This document shows, piece after piece, positions 37,930-49,800 of a stretch of DNA of 64,000 bases; positions within the stretch are counted from its first letter, which is position 1, and each line of letters starts with the position of its first letter. The translations under genes and the position numbers were made by a program. A model generated the notes under the pieces. It was not told where the DNA came from and did no database searches. It saw only the letters and a list, made by a program, of their open reading frames with translations. Source of the DNA: Spirodela intermedia (taxonomy: Eukaryota > Streptophyta > Magnoliopsida > Alismatales > Araceae). The stretch is from positions 2,850,501-2,914,500 of the forward strand of contig LR746281.1 in NCBI GenBank assembly GCA_902729315.2. Reading direction: 5' to 3'.

Positions 37930-38290
37930 CAATATTGGCCTGTTGGTGGAGGCTTTGATATAGGCTTTCCAAGGCCATAATGTCGAGGCCTTGATCTTAT
38001 GTGGAGGTTTGATGAAGTCATAGTGTTATGTAGATAAACCTTTAGGGGACTTGATATTTCTTGAGGATTTTTGATGTCGTAGTGCTTAGTGGATAGGTCT
38101 GGTGATGTCTTAATGTTTAGTGGAGGCTATAGGGTTCAATTTATAAACTCAATGATGCCTTTATGTTGAATGGAAGCTTACTGTGGCCATAATGTTCAAC
38201 ACATAGGCTTAAATGCCTTCGTATTCAATAGAGGCTTGTTGAAATTATAGTGTTTGGTATCAAGGCTTGTTGAGGTATAAATGTTAAATG
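37930..38290. repeat. Degenerate tandem array, about 30-45 bp units
   Basis: Variants of aggcttgatgatgtcatagtgttcagtgga-type text recur at least seven times (for example TGATGTCGTAGTGCTTAGTGGATAGG, TGATGTCTTAATGTTTAGTGGAGG). Units are strongly diverged and irregular in length. Confidence 0.5.
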
Positions 38291-39621
38291 TATTTCCCTA
38301 ATGACTTGATAGGACATACAGTTGTTGCCTTCAAAGAGTGGGGTAGGCCAAGTGGTAACAATCATGATAAAATTGTCAATGATTAAATTACAAAAATAAG
38401 TGTGAAAGGGTAACCAAAAAGACCAGTTCACCCCCCTCGTTTTTCCTAAGGAAGCAATCTCTTAAGATTGAAAACAATGTCCATCTAATAAGCCTTTGGA
38501 GTCTTATTTAAAATCTAAAAATCATTGTTAAAATTTTAAATTATTAAGGTTTTATATGCCTCTAAATTATTTGGTAGATCAAACAACATCTCCTTATATA
38601 GGTTTAGTCATGAAAGTGATGAAAATGTGGAAATAAATTAGGAATTCTATTTTAAAATTTATGAAGGACACTGTAGTGGGCAACTATAGTGGGCCTGACC
38701 TAGATCACTGCTCAACCTGCCTATCCGACATTTCTTTGGAGTTCAATAAAGCCAAGACGCCAACATAAAGTTTGAGCAAGTTTTCATTTTTTTGGTTTTG
38801 ATGGGCTGTACTTTATCCAAAACCCACCAATGATTTTACAGTCACCCATCCTCTAGGTGGCCCATTTCATATCTATCTAACACAAATGCGTGAGGAGGTG
38901 ACACCAGTAAGAAAAGACTCCAGTGCCTACCACCAGTACTAAATGTTACCAAGGACGTTGATAATATCTCATATATAAGCTTAGATCATCTTAATTATCA
39001 GCCCATATAATCCAAGATAAGCTGCATATGGGTCAGCCAATTTCACATATTTAACTGTTTAATTAATTAGTCTACGATCGTAGGAATATTCGGACACGCT
39101 CAATGATATATTAATCAATTAATTATGTGCTACGATCTTCGTCTCATGCACGTGTAATTAACGATGGATGCCTTCCAATGATATATTAAATGCGGGCACG
39201 ATCTGATTCATAATGATTCATTTTACGTGAGCTTCTATTATATTTATTAGATCGCGGTAAAAGGGCTCTTGAGGGAAATTCTGAGCGTTCCTTCGGCTGA
39301 TCTTCGCGAGATCTGTCTGGCGATGGAGCGGAGCGGTCAACGTTCGGAGAAGAGGGAGGGGCCAGGGTTGTGGGGGAGGCTTAAGATAACTTCGGCGAAG
39401 AAGGATCGCCGGCAGGAGGTGAACATGGCCACACCAGGCTCTCTTGATCCGGTAGATGATTATTCAGCGACGGCCTCAAGGATTTGGTCCTCTAAAGGTC
39501 ACTGTTTTTCCTCCCCATGCACTGGCAGAGCAAGCCTGACAATATAAATACTACAGCATCATACTTGGAGGGAAGAGAAGAAATAGCAAACCCGTTTGTT
39601 TTCTATCAATGGGGAGTGGAA

Positions 39622-39623
<2 letters not shown>

Positions 39624-39656
<33 letters not shown>
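39624..39656. repeat. (GA)n microsatellite
   Basis: Pure AG dinucleotide run. Confidence 0.95.
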
Positions 39657-39658
<2 letters not shown>

Positions 39659-40640
39659 GTTTAATATGCAAAAGGACGATGTAGACCGACGCCTCATCGG
39701 AAGAAAAGCTGTACATTTACAAAAGGGGAAAGAAAAAAGGAACATATAAGAAAAAGACGAGAAAGTCGTGGACAAATGAGAGCATCGTGTTTGCGACAGC
39801 AAGACTAGTTCCTACCCGTGTTTGATGCCATCGCTTCTCTAGCGTGAAAATGACTTGAGTTTCCTCCTCATGCACTGATTTAGATGAACGGAATATGATT
39901 ATAGCCGAGTGTTTCAGCTTGAATCGCTCACTTCTCTCTCAACAATGTCACCTCCGAGACGTTGACCTCTTCCCTTGCGCCATCTCTCTCTTATTCCATC
40001 TCCCCTTCTGGCTTCCCCTTCTCCACCCCTTTCCCTCGCTTACTCTTTAGAGGAACACTGCTACCTACCTATTCGTTTCTCCTCGTCTCTCTTCCAGCCA
40101 TTCTACGCGTTCTACCGGACCATCTGCTCAGCTGCTGAAACCACGGGAAAGATTGATGGGGTGGGGGCAGAATACCCACCTAACGCAGCAGCCACTCTCT
40201 CCTCCTCATAAGTCTGAGAACTAGACCAGTGAAGCAGAGAGATGGAGCGACCAATGAAGGAGACGGAGACGAGGAACAGGAGCTAAACGTCGCATCACGC
40301 TGTGGTCCTCCCCACTGGGCGAAGCTCGTGGTGGGTCCCCGAGAGGTCGATGCCTTGGAACAGAGGGATCCGATTGGGAGACTGGAGACGTCGCGAGGGT
40401 TAAAACCAGCTCGATCCGGACTGTAAAATGCGGAAGAGAGAGGACCACACGTCAGCAGAGCTTGAAGGGCCCCGCCCCAACTTCTCTCAACATCCCCGAG
40501 ATGCCTCTCTTCCCACCATCTGCTCGACGTGTTGTCCACCCCCGCCCTCGAATCGGAGGCTTCTAATCTCGCGGGCCGGGTTGATGTCTGAAAGCTGGCT
40601 TACATGACTGCCCTTGGAGAGATAAATGCCCGTTTAGAGA

Positions 40641-40644
40641 TAGC

Positions 40645-40696
<52 letters not shown>

Positions 40697-40778
40697 GAGA
40701 CAGAGAGACAGAGAGACAGAGAGACAGAGAGAGAGAGAGAGAGACAGAGAGACAGAGAGAGACAGATAGAGAGAGAGA
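40641..40778. repeat. Interrupted (GA)n with GAGC and GACA variants
   Basis: AG repeats with regularly spaced GAGC and GACAGA units over about 140 bases. The open frames it creates on both strands are repeat artefacts. Confidence 0.95.
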
Positions 40779-41340
40779 TGGTCTTCATTCGGGAGCATGT
40801 AGAGACTGCGCACTTGAGGCCCCCCAAGCAATCTCAAGAAATGTTACACCTTCCTCTCCTCCCACCTAGTTTACGCTAAAGGATCACATAAATTGATAGA
40901 CTAACGAGAATACTTGCCACAGCATTGAACCCACAGAGATCAAGGTTGGATTCCCTCTTAATTGTCTATTCTACTCCTGTCGTCCACCACCACATTCGGT
41001 CAAACCTTGATCCTAAATAATCTTATATAGTCTATGAGTTCTAAGTCGACGTCAATATGAGCTTTTTATTTAAGCCCGGGTATAGCAGGTCGTGCCAATA
41101 TTCGAGAAACCTGGTCTCAACCGAGCCCATGCAAGCGTCCCAGATGGCTAAGATCTAAGTTTTATGAGATTTTTGGCTGCGACAAGCGTCATAGACGTGA
41201 AAGTTTCCCATTTTAGACAGTTTCTTCACGGTTATGCATAAAATCTTCAGATAAATCAGGAAAATGCTTTTTTTGTAAATTTACTTCATATTTTCTTAGA
41301 ATTATGCATGCTTTGAATATAAATATATATATAGATATAT

Positions 41341-41353
41341 ATCGTGTGTGTGC

Positions 41354-41390
<37 letters not shown>
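41341..41390. repeat. (TG)n-(AG)n compound microsatellite
   Basis: Alternating TG passes into AG. Confidence 0.95.
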
Positions 41391-41392
<2 letters not shown>

Positions 41393-42206
41393 CGAGGAAG
41401 AACATTCAACTAGGCCAGAATGTTGCGGCTTTATCTGACCACACCCTCCCTGCCTTCATCCCATAAAGGAACACGATAAGGGAGAGAGCTGACGCGCGGG
41501 CCTATGTGCCACACCTACCCCCACCCCTCCCAGGCTTGAAATCCGCACGCAACCGTGCCGCCAGTTTAAAAATCCACGCACTCCACGTGGCACAGCCTCG
41601 TGCGCCGCTTTTCCCCGTTTACCATGAAAGGAAATAAAGGAAAAAGAAAAAACGGCGGGAAAAGATCGTGGCTCGAGGGATGAGCTCGACTTTCGAGGAG
41701 GGCCCGTCGGTGGACGTTTGCTTAAACTCCTCTGCGAGTTCGGTTAACGGGAAGGCGACGATCCATTATTTATTACTTGACCAGATTAGGGGAGGGACCG
41801 CCGCTGTGGGGCCCACTTCAGTCGGCGCCCCGGCCAAGTCACCGGCGGAAGCACGGCGGAAGCCACCGCTCCTCCGCCGCCGCCGGCGAGGGACCGTCGA
41901 GGCGGCGCCGCCCATCCAGAGAGGAACGGCGCTGGACCGGCGAGATCCTGCGAGCCTCGCGACGGTCTCTTGCCGCCGCTGCCGGAGAGGACGGTTCCGG
42001 AGGCGGCCGCCGCCGCCGCTCTGCGTTCGTATCCTCCGGGATCCGCGACGTTCTTTTCTCTCTCCTCCGCTGTTTGTCCTCTTCTGGGTCCCTGTGACAG
42101 CTGTTGAAACGTGTTGCTGTCTCCGCCGCTTCGCGTTTATAAATTTAGTAGCTTATCATATGAGAGATTTGTTTTCTCACAAGTTTCACATTTTAGGGTT
42201 GTTAGC

Positions 42207-42234
42207 CTCTCTCTCGATCGATCGATCGATCGTG

Positions 42235-42269
<35 letters not shown>
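42207..42269. repeat. (CT)n-(GATC)n-(GA)n palindromic microsatellite
   Basis: CTCTCTCTCGATC (42207-42219) is the exact reverse complement of GATCGAGAGAGAG (42234-42246). The core between them is itself built of GATC units, and the GA run continues to 42269. The whole forms a perfect inverted repeat. Confidence 0.9.
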
Positions 42270-42271
<2 letters not shown>

Positions 42272-42659
42272 TGGGATGGATCCCCCATGTCGCAGGGAAG
42301 AGAAGGTGGAGCTCGCCGAGCGTAGAAGGAACGGCCAGTTGGGATTATTTTGTGCTGACTTCCCGATCTCTCTCTCTATCAGACAGATTACACCATCGTC
42401 AGTCTCCTCGCGATGACTGGAAACTCGACTAAATTATCCTCCTTTCTGTCTAGGGTCCGCGTGACAGAACGCTTGAAGAACACCAAACAAATTAATCGAA
42501 GAATAAGACACTCTTCTTAGTCGAGTTTCATGAGGGGAGGGAATTGAGGGTTGAGGCCGGATTACTGCCGGGAAGAGAGAGAAGTGCGGTTGCGCTGCTT
42601 AGGAGCCTCTCTCTCTTCTCTACCAAGACAGATTGTGTGCTCGTATGAGTTCTTGTTTT

Positions 42660-42674
42660 ACGCTCTCTCTCTTG

Positions 42675-42717
<43 letters not shown>

Positions 42718-43140
42718 CTCTCCTCTCTCTCTCTCTTTCTCTCTCTCTGACAACGTAGCATCTAGTTTGGATCTATACCAGTCACCTTCTTCACTGGGCC
42801 TTCTCTCTATCGTCATCATCAACCTTCTGTACCTTCCCCTCTCCTCCGCCGCTATTTCTCTCTCCCGTCGCGCCACACTATTCACCTCTTTGACCCTACT
42901 TTCTTCGATCTCCTCCTCTCTCTAGGCGCCTCCTCACCAAGCATCTGTCAAAGAAATTATATCTTCCATCTCTCCGGGGACACTGCCCAGTTTTTTTTAA
43001 TCCCCTGAGGCAAATCTCGCCCTATGCGGTAGGCATTGTATCTATCCTCCTTTCACCCACTCCGTTCATCTCTATCCTCTATCCTCTGTCCTCCCCCCAT
43101 CTCTCTCTCTCTCTCTCACTCTCTCTCTCTCTCCATCTAG
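42660..43140 (+). repeat. CT-rich stretch upstream of the trihelix gene
   Basis: Several (CT)n runs (about 42665-42752 and 43100-43138) lie 300-760 bases before the start codon at 43426, in the probable promoter/5' UTR. Pyrimidine-rich leaders are common in plant 5' UTRs. Confidence 0.7.
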
Positions 43141-43425
43141 TTCTCTCTATTAGGAGTCTTTCTACCTATTTCCACCGCTATTACTATACTGGATCCGTCG
43201 ATTTCGCAGCCGGGGTCGGAATTCCCTCTCCGGCCATCCCTGGCCCTGCCTTTCTCCCCGGTTAAGGAACTGGGGAGAGAGGAGAAGGGTGGGTAACCAA
43301 AGCGGCCGCGGCCACCTCCACCACCCCAACTGAGAGATAAGAGAAAGAGGAAGTGACTAGAGTGAGAAAAGAGTAAGAGAAGAGTGCTGGTAGAGGAAAA
43401 AGGGGGAGGAGGTGATTCCTCAGTC

Positions 43426-44249
43426 ATGCATTCTGGAGGGTCCCAGTATGGGGCGCCTCCTCCGGAAATGACCTTTGCGGCCGCCGCCGGCGGTGGAATT
43501 ATCAGCTCCGGCCACCTGCGGCAGATCATGGCGGAGGAGGCTTCCCCCATAAGCAGCCGTCCGCCGGCGATGGGCAGCAGCATGCTGGCTCCGGCGAGGT
43601 CGGAGGGTTTCACGGATGAGGAGAACCTGGCGGCGGCGGGGGAGGAGGCCGATCGGGGAGGGATCGCCGGCAACCGGTGGCCGCGGCAGGAGACACTAGC
43701 CCTCCTCAAGATCCGCTCCGATCTGGACGCCGCCTTCAGAGACGCTACTCTGAAAGGCCCTCTTTGGGAGGAAGTCTCCAGGTGAGAAGAAATACTTCGA
43801 AGGGATCCCAGTCCCAACTCCTTGCAGGGATTAAAATGCTGTTGAATTGTGCTTCCTCCTCCCTCCCCCCATTTCTTTCTCATCATCTTCACTCTTGCAT
43901 TTGTGTGTTGGTCGAATAATTTAGGCAGCAAGGAGCAAAGAGAAGCATCTGATGGGACGGCAGTGGAGAGGAGGGGGGAAGAGGGAAGGGACTGTTCCTC
44001 TGTGGACTTTTTTCAGTTGCAGTCGGAACTGAGCAAGCAAAGAGGGTGGGGGGTTGGATTTGAGGAAGAAATGCACAGAGAGGGAGAGATATATATATAT
44101 ATATATATATATACATAACCCGCTGCTGATACTTCAGATGCCGACTCACCCAACTGGCTGATCAGTTACTAGTTTTGATGAAGGAAAGCAGGCCTTCGTT
44201 TCCGACCTCCGCCATGATCACGTCTTCATCAAATCTTCCTCTTCCTTCA

Positions 44250-44299
<50 letters not shown>

Positions 44300-44539
44300 G
44301 CTCGCTCTCGCCATCTCTCTCTCTGGGGTCACGAGTGAGGTATCTTTCCCCTTTTTCTCATTTCTTTTTGATTAACCAACGAAGTGAAGATGGCGGACAA
44401 GGTCGGTCCCTGAAATCAATACGATTCCTCTTCGCTGCATCGATCCCAACAAGTTTCCAATTTTCTGATGCCGCTGTCGCATACATCTGCAACGCCTCCA
44501 GAATAAAACTAATAAAAAAGCCTCACCACCCCTCATGCA

Positions 44540-44580
<41 letters not shown>

Positions 44581-46498
44581 CAGGCTCCAGCCCTAATTAT
44601 TATTGCTTTGTTAAAGCTCCCACATTGAAGGAAATTTTCGGAGCGTTCAGATGGGCAAAGATTCCTTTTTTACTTTGAAATGGGACGAAATTGATGGGAT
44701 GATACTTGTGATCATGCCGCGGAATTACTTGCCGTTCTTCTTCATCCTCATTCTGGTTGGTGTCCTTGCAGGCAGCTCGCGGAGATGGGTTATCAGAGAA
44801 GTGCCAAGAAGTGCAAGGAGAAGTTCGAGAACGTCCATAAGTACTACAAGCGCACCAAGGACGGCCGCGCCGGCCGCCAGGACGGCAAGGCCTACCGCTT
44901 CTTCACCCAGCTGGAAGCTCTCCACAGCCCCGCCGCAGCCGCCACCGCCGCCACCGCCGCCACCGCCGCCACCGCCGCCACATCGTCTGCCGTCTCCGCC
45001 TATCTCGCAGCAAACGCTGCACTCAATCTCTCGCACTCCGCGAGCCTGCTGGATCCGTCTTCCAGGTTTCCGCCGTCTCTGCTGAACTCCACTCCGCCGC
45101 CGCCCATCGGCGGCGGTTGGGGGGGCTTCAGTTTCTCCTCCGATACCTTCTCCTCCTCGGCCTCCGAGTCCGAAGAAGACACCGAGGAGAATCTCTCCGG
45201 CGAGCAAAACAAGCGCAAGCGCGCCAGCGGCGGCCGAGGTCGGCACAAGATGATGGCCTTCTTCGAGGGGCTGATGAAGCAGGTGATAGAGAGGCAGGAG
45301 GCAATGCAGCAAAGGTTCCTGGAGACGATCGAGAGGCGGGAGCAGGAGAGGATGGCCAGAGAGGAGGCCTGGAAGCGCCAGGAAATGGCGCGCGTCCACC
45401 GCGAGCACGAGATCATCGCTCAGGAAAGAGCTCTCTCCGCGTCTAGAGACGCCTCCATCGTCGCCTTCCTGCAGAAGATGACCGGCCAGGTGGCGCCGCC
45501 CATGGCGGCGCCGCCACCGTCGACGGCGCAATCGCAGCAGCAAAGACGGCCGTCGCCTTCTCCGGCGTCGGCGCCGCCGCGGCAGCCGCAATCGCAGCAC
45601 ATTCCCCATCAGACTGCGGACGTAATAATCTCTCCTCACGATTCGGCGGCGCCTGACATGGAGGGCTCCGCCGGAGTCAACTGTACGGACCCGGCGTCTT
45701 CCAGGTGGCCGAAGGCGGAAGTCCACGCCCTGATAACGCTGCGAATAGGGCTGGAGTCGAGGTACCAGGAAGTCGGGCCGAAGGGTCCTCTCTGGGAAGA
45801 GATCGCCGCCGGGATGAAGAGGATGGGGTACAGCAGGACCCCGAAGAGGTGCAAGGAGAAGTGGGAGAACATCAACAAGTACTTCAAGAAGGTGAAGGAG
45901 AGCAACAAGAAGCGACCCGAGGACTCTAAGACCTGCCCCTACTTCCACCAGCTGGACGCCCTCTACCGGAAGAAGCTCGGCCAAACCAGGGACGAGCTGG
46001 AGTGCAGCTCCGATCCTGCGGATCCCCCTCAGACGGCGGCGGTAGAAGAGAAAGATGCCAATGACGGCGGCGGCGGCGCTGACGCAGAGCAAGCCGCCGT
46101 CAGCAATGGGCAGCTCTCGCCGGCCTTCTTCCACCACGAGGAGAATTTTGACAGCGGATCACTGAAGAAGGTATGGCGGTGTTCTACGTCTTCCAAGTAT
46201 AGTCAAATCGCATCCTTCCCTATTGAGCCAATTCGATTCAATCGCTGTGAAGCCAGGGGATATTGTGAGGGAACTGATGGATCGGCAACAACAGCAGCAG
46301 CATCAGCGTCGAAACGCGGCGATGGAGACCTACGACAAACTACACGGCCCGGACGGCGACAGCATGGACCGGGACGTTGACCGTGACGACGACCCGGACA
46401 GCAAGATGAGATACGTGGCTCAGTACCAGGAGAGGCCGGGAGTCAACGGAACCTCCGACTGCGGGACGAGCTCCTCCTTTATGGCCATGGTGCAGTGA
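43426..46498 (+). CDS. GT-2/GTL1-type trihelix transcription factor
   Basis: Three exons, 43426-43781, 44772-46170 and 46253-46498, join to 666 residues (donors GTGAGA and GTATGG, acceptors TTGCAG and GTGAAG). Two trihelix (GT) DNA-binding domains are present. The first, about residues 83-169, runs NRWPRQETLALLKIR ... CKEKFENVHKYYKR ... YRFFTQLEAL and is split by intron 1. The second, about 429-517, runs SRWPKAEVHALITLR ... CKEKWENINKYFKK ... CPYFHQLDAL. Between them is a long charged helix (about 279-345) with the family motif FFEGLMKQVIERQE, flanked by an Ala/Thr tract and a Gln/Pro/Ala linker. The C-terminal exon begins PGDIVRELM. Domain order fits nuclear GT-2-like factors such as GTL1 and DF1, which regulate cell growth, trichome/root-hair size and stomatal density. 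I start at 43426 because MHSGGSQYGAPPPEM fits GTL1-type N-termini; Met at 43468 is the alternative. Confidence 0.93.
43782..44771 (+). other. Trihelix gene intron 1
   Basis: The intron sits inside the first DNA-binding domain, as is usual for this family. It carries an (AT)n tract at 44089-44113 and two (CT)n tracts at about 44251-44290 and 44542-44577. Confidence 0.85.
44932..44984 (+). repeat. GCC/ACC codon repeat (Ala/Thr tract)
   Basis: Nine-base GCCACCGCC units repeated several times encode the Ala-Ala-Thr run after the first trihelix domain. It also makes long false frames on the opposite strand. Confidence 0.85.
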
Positions 46499-46719
46499 AA
46501 TCCCTCACTTCCCAGCTTTCTACTCGGTCGATCTCCCCGAGTTTACCCTGTCTGTGTACCTATCGTCGCCGTCAGGGAAAGAAGGAAAGGAAATAAGGGA
46601 AGCCACCCTCCAAGCTCCTCCTCCCCCAGTAGTTTCCCCAGGCAGCCGTTTTCCATTAAAGGTGAGACTTTCAGTGGAGGTGTTCATCGACCCCATGCCA
46701 TTTAATTGATTGGCCATCG

Positions 46720-46725
46720 AATAAA
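46720..46725 (+). terminator. Candidate polyadenylation signal of the trihelix gene
   Basis: AATAAA 222 bases after the stop codon. Confidence 0.45.
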
Positions 46726-46729
46726 GATC

Positions 46730-48045
46730 ATCCTCGCCAACCAAAAGGTGAAGATGAATGGGAGCAGACGAATAGAAAATAAGCCTGCAGCCGCCGGCAT
46801 CACCCCGGGAGAGAAGGGCATAACTGCCGCGAAGGAGACCGCACAGGGGCGCCCACATGGTTATCTTCTACAAAAGATCCAGAGACGACAACCCAAAGAT
46901 CATCACGAGGAGCCCGCTTCGGCAAAATACTTTGCAGAGTAGCCTGGCCGCGGGGTCTTCCTCGCCTCATGAATTGTTCTCTCTCTCTCTCTCTCTCTCT
47001 CTCTGTGAATCTTTGTTTCTTCTGAGGAAGATCTTGAGGCTGCACGTGAGAGGATTCCTTTTCTCTTCTTATATTTTTGAGGCAGAAAGATCAAGGGTTT
47101 GGGGGATGGACCTTCAGGGCGGAGATCTCATGCTCTTGTTTTCCTCTTCTCTCACTTCCATGCTTCTATCACGAACTCGTCCGAAACCCTTCCGAATTGT
47201 GGCGCTTTCATCTGGTTCATCATTTCCTCTCCTTCCAACCCATAAACGACGAGGTCCACTGCGTCTTCTACCTTGTCTCCGTAGTTTTAGTCCTATTTAT
47301 CATAATAAGTCGTCGTACTGGTTTCTGATTGAAATAACTTTGAGTTTATTGTTCCATCCACCAACATGGCATTAAAAAAAATCAATGATTCATACTAAGA
47401 CTTCGTCTGATGTTTCTATTATTCACCAGAGCGTTAGAATAATCTCACTCTAAGAAGAGCAAGTCACGTAGCTGATCCACGCAAAAAACACCAATCCATG
47501 GCCGCTTGGTTTTTGACTTGAATGGTACTGCATGGCAGTCGCGCATTAGTAAGTGGTTGCTGTTATTATCTATGAACGATGGAGTTGAGACAAGGAGAGA
47601 GACAGAACTATTCTCTCTCTCTCTCTCTTGCTCTCTCTCTAAAGTTCAGGTCGTGAAGAAGCAACGGAGAGAAGAAAGAGAGAAGGACAACCGTGGATCA
47701 TGCAGAAGACGACGAACGCCCCTGCGGCCAGGGCTTCCATTTTTCTTCCCCAGCTATGCCGAAAGTGGCGCTTAAAATAAACTCTGGTTCCCTCCCTTCA
47801 GCGGTAGCAGTGGCTGCATCCCCGCACCAGCAGCGCCCATACAATAATGGAGGCTTCCGGTGGCTTCCCGGCGGTGTGGGGGACAGCAGCAAAGAGGCCA
47901 TACCAGCCCCCACAGCTGTAAAAGAAAACGACGCCGACAGCTCGTCCTTTGTGCGGAAAAGCCCTCGGAGGTCCCCCCCAGATACCACCTCTCTCACTGA
48001 CGAATGCTTCTTTCTCTCACGTAGATGGACAGAGATACAGAGATC

Positions 48046-48093
<48 letters not shown>

Positions 48094-49800
48094 GACAGGA
48101 GTCCTATGGTAAATGACTTGCCGATAGGCACGGAGAGAGAGAGAGATGGGCCAAGACTTCAGTGGTTGATGACCTGTAAATAGGCGCAGGTGGGAGAGAG
48201 AGAGAGAGAGAGGTGTACAATGAGAGAGAGAGAAAGAGGGTGCAGGAAACGAAGAGCAAGACTCCGGACTCCGGACTGAGAGAGAGAGAGAGAGAGAGAG
48301 AGGCCAAGACTCGGGGGGAAGAGTTGGTCAACTCTCTCATCGAACAACAGTTTACTCTGTAAAATGAAGAAAGAGGCTGAAGGGTTTGACTTCAACCATC
48401 TTCAGCGTCATAGAAGACACAGACCAGGCTAGTCAACTCCCTCGAGTTCAAAACGGTGTGTTGCCTTGAATGACTCAAACCTGTGCACGATCTCCTCCCA
48501 CTCCTCGCGCTATTTCGTCAACGACTCGAGAGTCAAAGTGTCCACAGATCCGTCTTCTTGGTGGCCTCATCCTGTCTGACCTGTTCATGGCTTCATCCAA
48601 TCGGAACTGGTTCTCTGCCTTCTCCCAAAAATTGGCTGACTTTGACTCTTCGATCTATTACTACCACATTTTTACTAAAAATAGCAAATAGTATACATTT
48701 GCCTTGCGAGCCGCCCCTTGCCGCCGTACCGCTCTCCTGACAGTTCGTTGACAGAGACTCCGAGACAAGCACAGCCGCCGCCTGTCTGTCTGTCTGTCTC
48801 TCTCTAATTCATCTGCATCGTTTTGGAATCTAATAAGTTCGCTTTGTCTCTGACTTAACTGTCCAACACAAGCGGCTGACGTGGCACCCGGAAAACCATA
48901 GGATAGTTTCGACGCGGCTTTCTCTGAAATAACCCCTTGCCCAGCCAACTGACTAGTCAACGTGGGCGCACAAGGGCCCGGAAATGTGAAATCGTTGACC
49001 ATCAGGCATTCGGTCAACCCTAGCTAATCACCCAAGGAACTGAAAAAGACAAGAATGCCCTCCAAAATTTACCCGGACCCCCGCAATGGAATGGCTTCTA
49101 ACGTCTCTTCATACTAATATAAAATTTTATACTGCATGAACTATGAGTACTCTACGGAAATAACTTTATTACTCTATGGCGGGCCCGGGCCGGGCCGGGC
49201 CGGGCCGAGAAAGAATACCATGATTGGGTTTCACCGCAGATCTAATCAAGCCACGTGGCCAGCCTTCTACATCTATCAGAGCAGGAGCGGGCGAGAGAGA
49301 GAATGCCACGTGGGCTAATGTGTTGAGCAACTCTATGGCGAACCGTGTTCGATATAGATCAGGTCGAGGACATTGGTCCCATAATCGATGATTATTGATG
49401 AGATTATTTAGTCAAAGAACCTTCTAATTGTGCACAATGGTTTTGACTTTTACCAGGTCTTGAGGGTGTTTGCAGATCTTGGATCATGACGTGGCTGTCA
49501 ACTGGCCGGGGTGGGTTTTTTTTGTGTGCCGCTGGGCCGGCCCTGAGTTTTACCAAACTTAGGCCCATAATTAAGTTTAGGAGGAAATATAGGCTAATTC
49601 GGGCCGGGGCCCGTCCGCACAAGATTCTAGGCTCGGAGACCGATTCCTGGCTTTTCTCCGGGTCCAGACCCGTATGATGGACGAGGTTCGCTGGGTTGGG
49701 CCGGAGAGTGCGGGGCCCCGGGGAAAGCCCGTTTTTGGACATTTCTTCGGGCCCGAGCCCAGGCCATAGCACACGTGGACAGTTTCTGGGCCCCACAAAA
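46730..49800. other. Intergenic, microsatellite-rich
   Basis: No gene was supported. (CT)n or (GA)n runs occur at about 46977-47004, 47614-47640, 48049-48090, 48194-48213 and 48278-48302, with a (TGTC)n run at 48780-48797. Open frames at 47693-48112 and 48661-49017 are unrecognised and partly repeat-driven. A G/C-rich block lies at about 49490-49790. Confidence 0.45.
49181..49207. repeat. (GGGCC)n minisatellite
   Basis: GGGCCC followed by GGGCC units in tandem, about 27 bases. Confidence 0.85.

Larger units (their letters stand above)
36520..43000. other. Intergenic region without a recognised gene
   Basis: No exon chain was supported. It contains degenerate short repeats at 37930-38290, microsatellites listed separately, and a GC-rich block around 41770-42080 with only low-complexity frames (Arg/Pro-rich). 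The stretch 39269-39547 is open for 92 codons but matches no family I know. Confidence 0.45.

Noticed and set aside
40600-40879. Open frames over the GA/GACA repeat
   Set aside because: Pure repeat translation.
41668-42432. 254-codon plus frame
   Set aside because: Starts in GC-rich low-complexity DNA, runs through a GA microsatellite and shows no domain; probably compositional.
44725-46137. 470-codon minus frame
   Set aside because: Antisense shadow of the GC-rich trihelix exon; Leu/Arg-rich with no domain.
47693-48112. 139-codon plus frame as a gene
   Set aside because: No recognisable domain, ends in GA-repeat translation, no splice partners seen.
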